Shown here: one piece after another, positions 60,934 to 64,000 of the stretch
Layout of the letters: every line of letters begins with the position of its first letter
Numbering within the stretch: the stretch's first letter is position 1
NCBI RefSeq assembly: GCF_900109525.1
Contig: NZ_FOAN01000010.1
Location: 124,001 to 188,000 of the forward strand
Reading direction: 5' to 3'
DNA length: 64,000 nt
Source: Allobosea lupini
GTDB lineage: Bacteria; Pseudomonadota; Alphaproteobacteria; Rhizobiales; Beijerinckiaceae
The notes under the pieces: model-generated
What the model was told of the DNA's origin: nothing
Seen by the model: only the letters and a program-made list of their open reading frames with translations
The model's database searches: none
Program-made: the position numbers and the translations under genes

Positions 60934-61914
60934 GTGACTTCAACTAGGACTATTCCCTTTCGGTGCCCGCACCCCGAATGCGGCAACTTGCAAGAGACGG
61001 CGGATCGGACGGGTCTGGCTTGCGACAAGGGCCATGTCTATCCGTATGCGCCCGGAACGCAGATTCCTGTTTTTGCCGATGCCCCCGCGGGGAGCAGTGA
61101 GTACTCGATCGTTGACGCGGCGGAGATTCACGACAACGCTCTTCGGTGGTTGTTCGCGACCTTCTGCACGGATGAGGACACGCTACGAGAGAACCTGATC
61201 TCGCGTCTCGGCCTCGTCCCGGGACAGTCGCTGCTCGTGACAGGTGCGGGCGCGGGAAACGACCTGCCCTATATCGCCGAAAAGATGGAGGGCCGCGGGA
61301 CAATTCACGCCCAGGATATCGCCAGTCAGATGCTTCTCGCCGGCGCGTCGCGCCATGGTGATGCTCTGTCCGCCATCGGCATCGACATCCGCTTCTCGGT
61401 CTGCGACGCGACTCAGCTTCCCTACGCAGATCGGGTTTTCGATGCTGCTTATCACTATGGCGGCATCAATCTGTTCTCGAGCGTCGGGCAAGGAATTGCC
61501 GAGATGAATCGGGTTGTGAAACCCGGCGGCAAGATCGTGATATCGGACGAAGGGTTGGCGCCCTGGTTGCTGAACAGCGAGATCGGCAAGCAGCTCGTCG
61601 CCAACAACCACCTTTACGCTTGTCAGGCACCGATCGCGCTGTTGCCTGAGACCGCACGCGACGTGAAGCTGTCCTTCGAGCTCCACAACTGCTTTTACGT
61701 CATCGAGTTCAGCGTCGGCGATGGGCCGTTGCCGATCAATATCGACGTGCCTCATGTCGGGCGCAGGGGCGGCAGCATTCGAAAGAGATACGCGGGTCGG
61801 CTCGAAGGAATCGATCCCGCATTGAAGGAGGCCGTGTACGCCGAGGCGGAGCGGGTCGGCGAAAGCCGAGTCGATTTCCTGGAAAAGGCCCTGCGAGCCG
61901 CCCTGAGGACATAG
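60934..61914 (+). CDS. SAM methyltransferase with N-terminal zinc-ribbon-like domain
   Basis: The 326-residue protein opens with CPHPECGNLQ...GLACDKGHVYPY (cysteines and a histidine spaced as in a Trm112/zinc-ribbon-like module, residues about 9-37). It continues with a methyltransferase domain SLLVTGAGAGNDLPYIAEKM, MLLAGASRHGDAL, VFDAAYHYGGINLFSSVGQGIAEMNRVVKPGGKIVISDEG. The GTG at 60934 has an AAGG site and lies 11 bases after the preceding stop. The gene is co-transcribed with its neighbours. Confidence 0.8.
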   Translation: MTSTRTIPFRCPHPECGNLQETADRTGLACDKGHVYPYAPGTQIPVFADAPAGSSEYSIVDAAEIHDNALRWLFATFCTDEDTLRENLISRLGLVPGQSLLVTGAGAGNDLPYIAEKMEGRGTIHAQDIASQMLLAGASRHGDALSAIGIDIRFSVCDATQLPYADRVFDAAYHYGGINLFSSVGQGIAEMNRVVKPGGKIVISDEGLAPWLLNSEIGKQLVANNHLYACQAPIALLPETARDVKLSFELHNCFYVIEFSVGDGPLPINIDVPHVGRRGGSIRKRYAGRLEGIDPALKEAVYAEAERVGESRVDFLEKALRAALRT

Positions 61915-61916
61915 AC

Positions 61917-62870
61917 ATGCATCCACTACTGAAACCCATTGAGACCGGGCGCCCGTACAGGTGGCGGAAGACTGGTCGCATTTTCGAACCCAATCTTGCA
62001 GGGTTCAGCCACGGCTCGCTTCCCTGCGCCGTGCATTACGAGGGCGATCGTTTCGTCATTTTCTTCACCTGTCGCGATGCCGAGCAGCGCTCGCAGGGGT
62101 TCATGTCCTATGCCACTCTCGCAAACGGGCGGATGGAGCTGATCGGCACGCCGAAGCTCGTCATGACCCACGGGGCTCCCGCCAGATTCGATTGCGACGG
62201 CGCCATCGGCGTATGTATCGTCACACATGGCGGACGGCACTATCTGTACTATGTAGGCTGGCAGAATCTCCCTGACGGCTTGTGGAAATGCGATACGGGC
62301 CGCGCAATACTGGATTTGGACCATCTGACTTGTGAGAAGGAGTTCGTGGGTCCGGTGCTGGGCCGCGATAAGGTCAATCCACTCTTCGCTGCCGCCACCG
62401 CCATGTACGTAGAAGGCGACCACTGGCGCACGTGGTACAATTCGGGCATCAGCTGGACCAAGACTGACAGCGGGTGGCTGCATCATTACGGCATTCACCA
62501 CGCGCATTCCGCTAATGGCGTGGATTGGACCTGCGATCCTGGCCTCGTACTGCCTTTCAAGGATGAATATGAGTACGCCTTCGGGCGCCCCACGGTGATG
62601 CGCCAAGATGGGGTCTATTTGATGTGGTTCGCCCACAGAGCCTCGAAGGACATTGCGACGTATCGCATCGGTTTCGCCTATTCGCATGATGGCTTCGCCT
62701 GGAATCGGCGCGACGATCTTTCCGGGATCGACGTTGCGGGCGAAGGATGGGATAGCGAGATGATTTGCTACCCCTACGTTTTCGAGCACAAGGGCGAATA
62801 TTATATGCTTTATAATGGTAACGGCTATGGCAAGACCGGCTTCGGGCTTGCTGTTCTGGATGCTGCGTAA
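61917..62870 (+). CDS. Glycoside hydrolase family 43-like five-bladed beta-propeller protein
   Basis: The 317-residue protein has repeated propeller-blade patterns (HYLYYVGWQN, WRTWYNSGISW, YLMWFAHRAS, YYMLYNGNGYGKTGFGLAVL) typical of GH43/GH32-type folds and of propeller proteins in glycan clusters. The N-terminus FEPNLAGFSHGSLPCAVHYEGDRFVIFFTCRD has an inserted motif often seen in such proteins. No signal peptide is visible, which is odd for a secreted glycosidase and suggests a cytoplasmic or structural role. It starts 2 bases after the preceding stop. Confidence 0.75.
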   Translation: MHPLLKPIETGRPYRWRKTGRIFEPNLAGFSHGSLPCAVHYEGDRFVIFFTCRDAEQRSQGFMSYATLANGRMELIGTPKLVMTHGAPARFDCDGAIGVCIVTHGGRHYLYYVGWQNLPDGLWKCDTGRAILDLDHLTCEKEFVGPVLGRDKVNPLFAAATAMYVEGDHWRTWYNSGISWTKTDSGWLHHYGIHHAHSANGVDWTCDPGLVLPFKDEYEYAFGRPTVMRQDGVYLMWFAHRASKDIATYRIGFAYSHDGFAWNRRDDLSGIDVAGEGWDSEMICYPYVFEHKGEYYMLYNGNGYGKTGFGLAVLDAA

Positions 62871-62893
62871 GTTACCGGAGCCCCAGTGACGCC

Positions 62894-63565
62894 ATGAGAC
62901 GCATCGTTTTAGCAGGAAACGCCGTAACCGCCGAGATCATCTACGCATACTTGGCGAATGACCCGCGATACAGCGTTGCAGGATTTACCGTCGACGACGA
63001 CTATGTCGACAAAGGCTCTTCTTTTCCCCTGCCAACTGTCGGCCTTTCAGAACTGTCGGGGCGCTTCGCGCCGGGCGAGCACCGCATCGTTATGGCGATG
63101 GGCTATAGTGGCGTGAATGCACATCGGCGCTCGATGTTCGAGCGCCTGAAAAGCATGGGATATGCGATCGAGACCTACATCCATCCGGACGCCATGATCC
63201 ACACTTCTCACCCGATTGGCGAAGGAAGTGTTGTACTGCCGGGGGCACTCGTCGAACCGGAGGTCCGCGTCGGCATCGACACCATATTGTGGGGTAATGT
63301 GACGCTCGCCCATCATGCGACGGTAGGCGACCATGCTTGGATCGCTTCTGGGGCCGTAGTTTCAGGAAAGGCCCGAATTGGGGACCAGTGTTTCATTGGC
63401 GTGAACGCGACGATCGTCAACGCTGTGACGGTAGGCGATAATGCGATCGTAGGCGGCGGAGCATTGATCACCAAGGACGTCAAGCCATCTACCGTTCATC
63501 TGGCCCGCTCGGCAGAGCAGATCCGTTTCAGCGCGCAAGACTACGCCAAGCATTTTGGGGTTTGA
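62894..63565 (+). CDS. PglD-like sugar O/N-acyltransferase (left-handed beta-helix)
   Basis: The 223-residue protein has an N-terminal PglD-like nucleotide-sugar-binding domain (MRRIVLAGNAVTAEIIYAYLANDPRYSVAGFTVDDD) and a hexapeptide beta-helix from about residue 100 (IGEGSVVLPGALVEPEVRVGIDTILWGNVTLAHHATVGDHAWIASGAVVSG). The catalytic His of the family lies in LAHHATVGDH. Such enzymes acetylate or acylate an amino sugar using acyl-CoA or acyl-ACP, fitting the ACP encoded next. It overlaps no gene; the ACP start is 1 base after its stop. Confidence 0.85.
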   Translation: MRRIVLAGNAVTAEIIYAYLANDPRYSVAGFTVDDDYVDKGSSFPLPTVGLSELSGRFAPGEHRIVMAMGYSGVNAHRRSMFERLKSMGYAIETYIHPDAMIHTSHPIGEGSVVLPGALVEPEVRVGIDTILWGNVTLAHHATVGDHAWIASGAVVSGKARIGDQCFIGVNATIVNAVTVGDNAIVGGGALITKDVKPSTVHLARSAEQIRFSAQDYAKHFGV

Positions 63566-63566
63566 G

Positions 63567-63806
63567 ATGAATAAGCGACTGCGGCAGGTGCTGTCGGAGG
63601 TGCTCGGGCTGCGCGCCAGCGAGCTCTCATTCGAGATGTCCAAGGCCGACATCGCAAGTTGGGATTCACTCAAGCAGATGGATCTCATCATGTCGATCGA
63701 GCGGGAATATGACATCGAGCTGGAGTTGGGCGATATCGTTCGTATGAGCTCGCTCAAGAACATCGCGGCGGTCCTGGCCGAGAAGGGGATCGACGTTGCA
63801 GATTGA
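63567..63806 (+). CDS. Acyl carrier protein
   Basis: The 79-residue protein has the phosphopantetheine site WDSLKQMDL with Ser34, a typical acidic ACP fold (MNKRLRQVLSEVLGLRASEL ... YDIELELGDIVRMSSLKNIAAVLAEKG). It is a dedicated carrier rather than the fatty-acid-synthesis ACP, as it lies in a biosynthetic cluster with an adenylating ligase. ATG 63567 begins 1 base after the stop of the acyltransferase gene. Confidence 0.9.
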   Translation: MNKRLRQVLSEVLGLRASELSFEMSKADIASWDSLKQMDLIMSIEREYDIELELGDIVRMSSLKNIAAVLAEKGIDVAD

Positions 63807-64000
63807 AGGCAAGGTCGTATTGGTCACCGGCGGCGCCAAAGGGTTGGGGCTTGCCATTGCCTCCCACCTGCTGACGCGAGGTGCGATGGTGATTGCTGCC
63901 GATATCGATCAGGACGCCTTGATGACTCTTCCTGATGGTATAGAATCGGCTGAAGTCGACATTACTGATCCTACAGCGGTAAATGCGCTGGTCGATCGGA
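63796..64000 (+). CDS. Short-chain dehydrogenase/reductase, N-terminal part (runs off window)
   Basis: The visible 68 residues contain the SDR cofactor motif TGGAKGLGLAIA (TGxxxGxG) and the acidic end of beta-2 (IAADID), suggesting NAD preference. The start is a TTG at 63796, which overlaps the end of the ACP gene by 11 bases; the pattern QIEGKVVLVTGGAKGLG supports it. Likely reduces an ACP- or sugar-bound ketone in the pathway. The gene continues past the window. Confidence 0.8.
   Translation, partial: MQIEGKVVLVTGGAKGLGLAIASHLLTRGAMVIAADIDQDALMTLPDGIESAEVDITDPTAVNALVDR

Overview
The window is high-GC chromosomal DNA from an alphaproteobacterium, most likely a Bosea-like member of the Rhizobiales/Hyphomicrobiales. 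This is inferred from the mix of families (Usg protein, BcsS, ExoD, DUF4167, the Anbu operon, form II CoxL with a CoxDEF maturation set, XdhC halves, FkbM) and from the short palindromic intergenic repeats scattered between genes. No rRNA operon, CRISPR array or complete insertion sequence was seen. Three tRNA genes are present: Leu(UAA), Asn(GUU) and Cys(GCA).

Layout. 1-6.0 kb: end of a FAD oxidoreductase, a BASS transporter, a DUF3574 lipoprotein, a DadA-like oxidoreductase with a cupin, a GntR/FCD regulator, a flavin reductase and a fumarase/PcaB-superfamily lyase. Two near-identical TGATATATC(A/T) sites flank the regulator. 6.1-19.2 kb: a molybdenum-hydroxylase locus with CoxG, a soluble globin-coupled chemoreceptor, Fe-S, molybdopterin and FAD subunits (form II, AYRGAGR active-site loop), a CoxD-type MoxR ATPase, a CoxE VWA protein, two separately encoded XdhC halves, two LysE exporters and a molybdopterin-binding/nucleotidyltransferase fusion. 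19.2-23.3 kb: BcsS, Usg, ExoD and a CHASE4-GGDEF-EAL protein. 23.4-27.8 kb: the Anbu proteasome-like operon (ATP-grasp, alpha-E, transglutaminase, Anbu), interrupted by a palindromic element of about 270 bp. 27.9-34.1 kb: a TetR regulator with a tandem pair of saccharopine-dehydrogenase-like genes, RadC, methionine aminopeptidase, an FkbM methyltransferase and a CinA-type protein.

34.5-43.4 kb: a double-PAS chemoreceptor, xanthine phosphoribosyltransferase, a DMT exporter, a serine hydrolase, a strikingly AT-rich orphan membrane protein, an AAA ATPase, a structured non-coding stretch and small DUF genes. 43.6-52.8 kb: a divergent PEP carboxylase, an acyl-activating ligase, secreted small proteins, tRNA-Leu, a BPSL0067/STY0301 pair that looks like an amidase with a possible cognate partner, NIPSNAP and an Fsr-type MFS pump. 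52.9-57.5 kb: thiamine-precursor uptake and salvage (tenA, a TPP riboswitch, thiX, thiY), a duplicated-domain secreted protein and a VanZ-like protein.

57.5-64 kb: tRNA-Asn, tRNA-Cys, then a broken tyrosine integrase right after tRNA-Cys. It is followed by a co-directional cluster (adenylating ligase, two methyltransferases, a GH43-like five-bladed propeller protein, a PglD-type acyltransferase, an acyl carrier protein and the start of an SDR) that runs off the window. This looks like the edge of an integrated island encoding a carrier-protein-dependent glycan or small-molecule modification pathway, and it is the most novel-looking region here.
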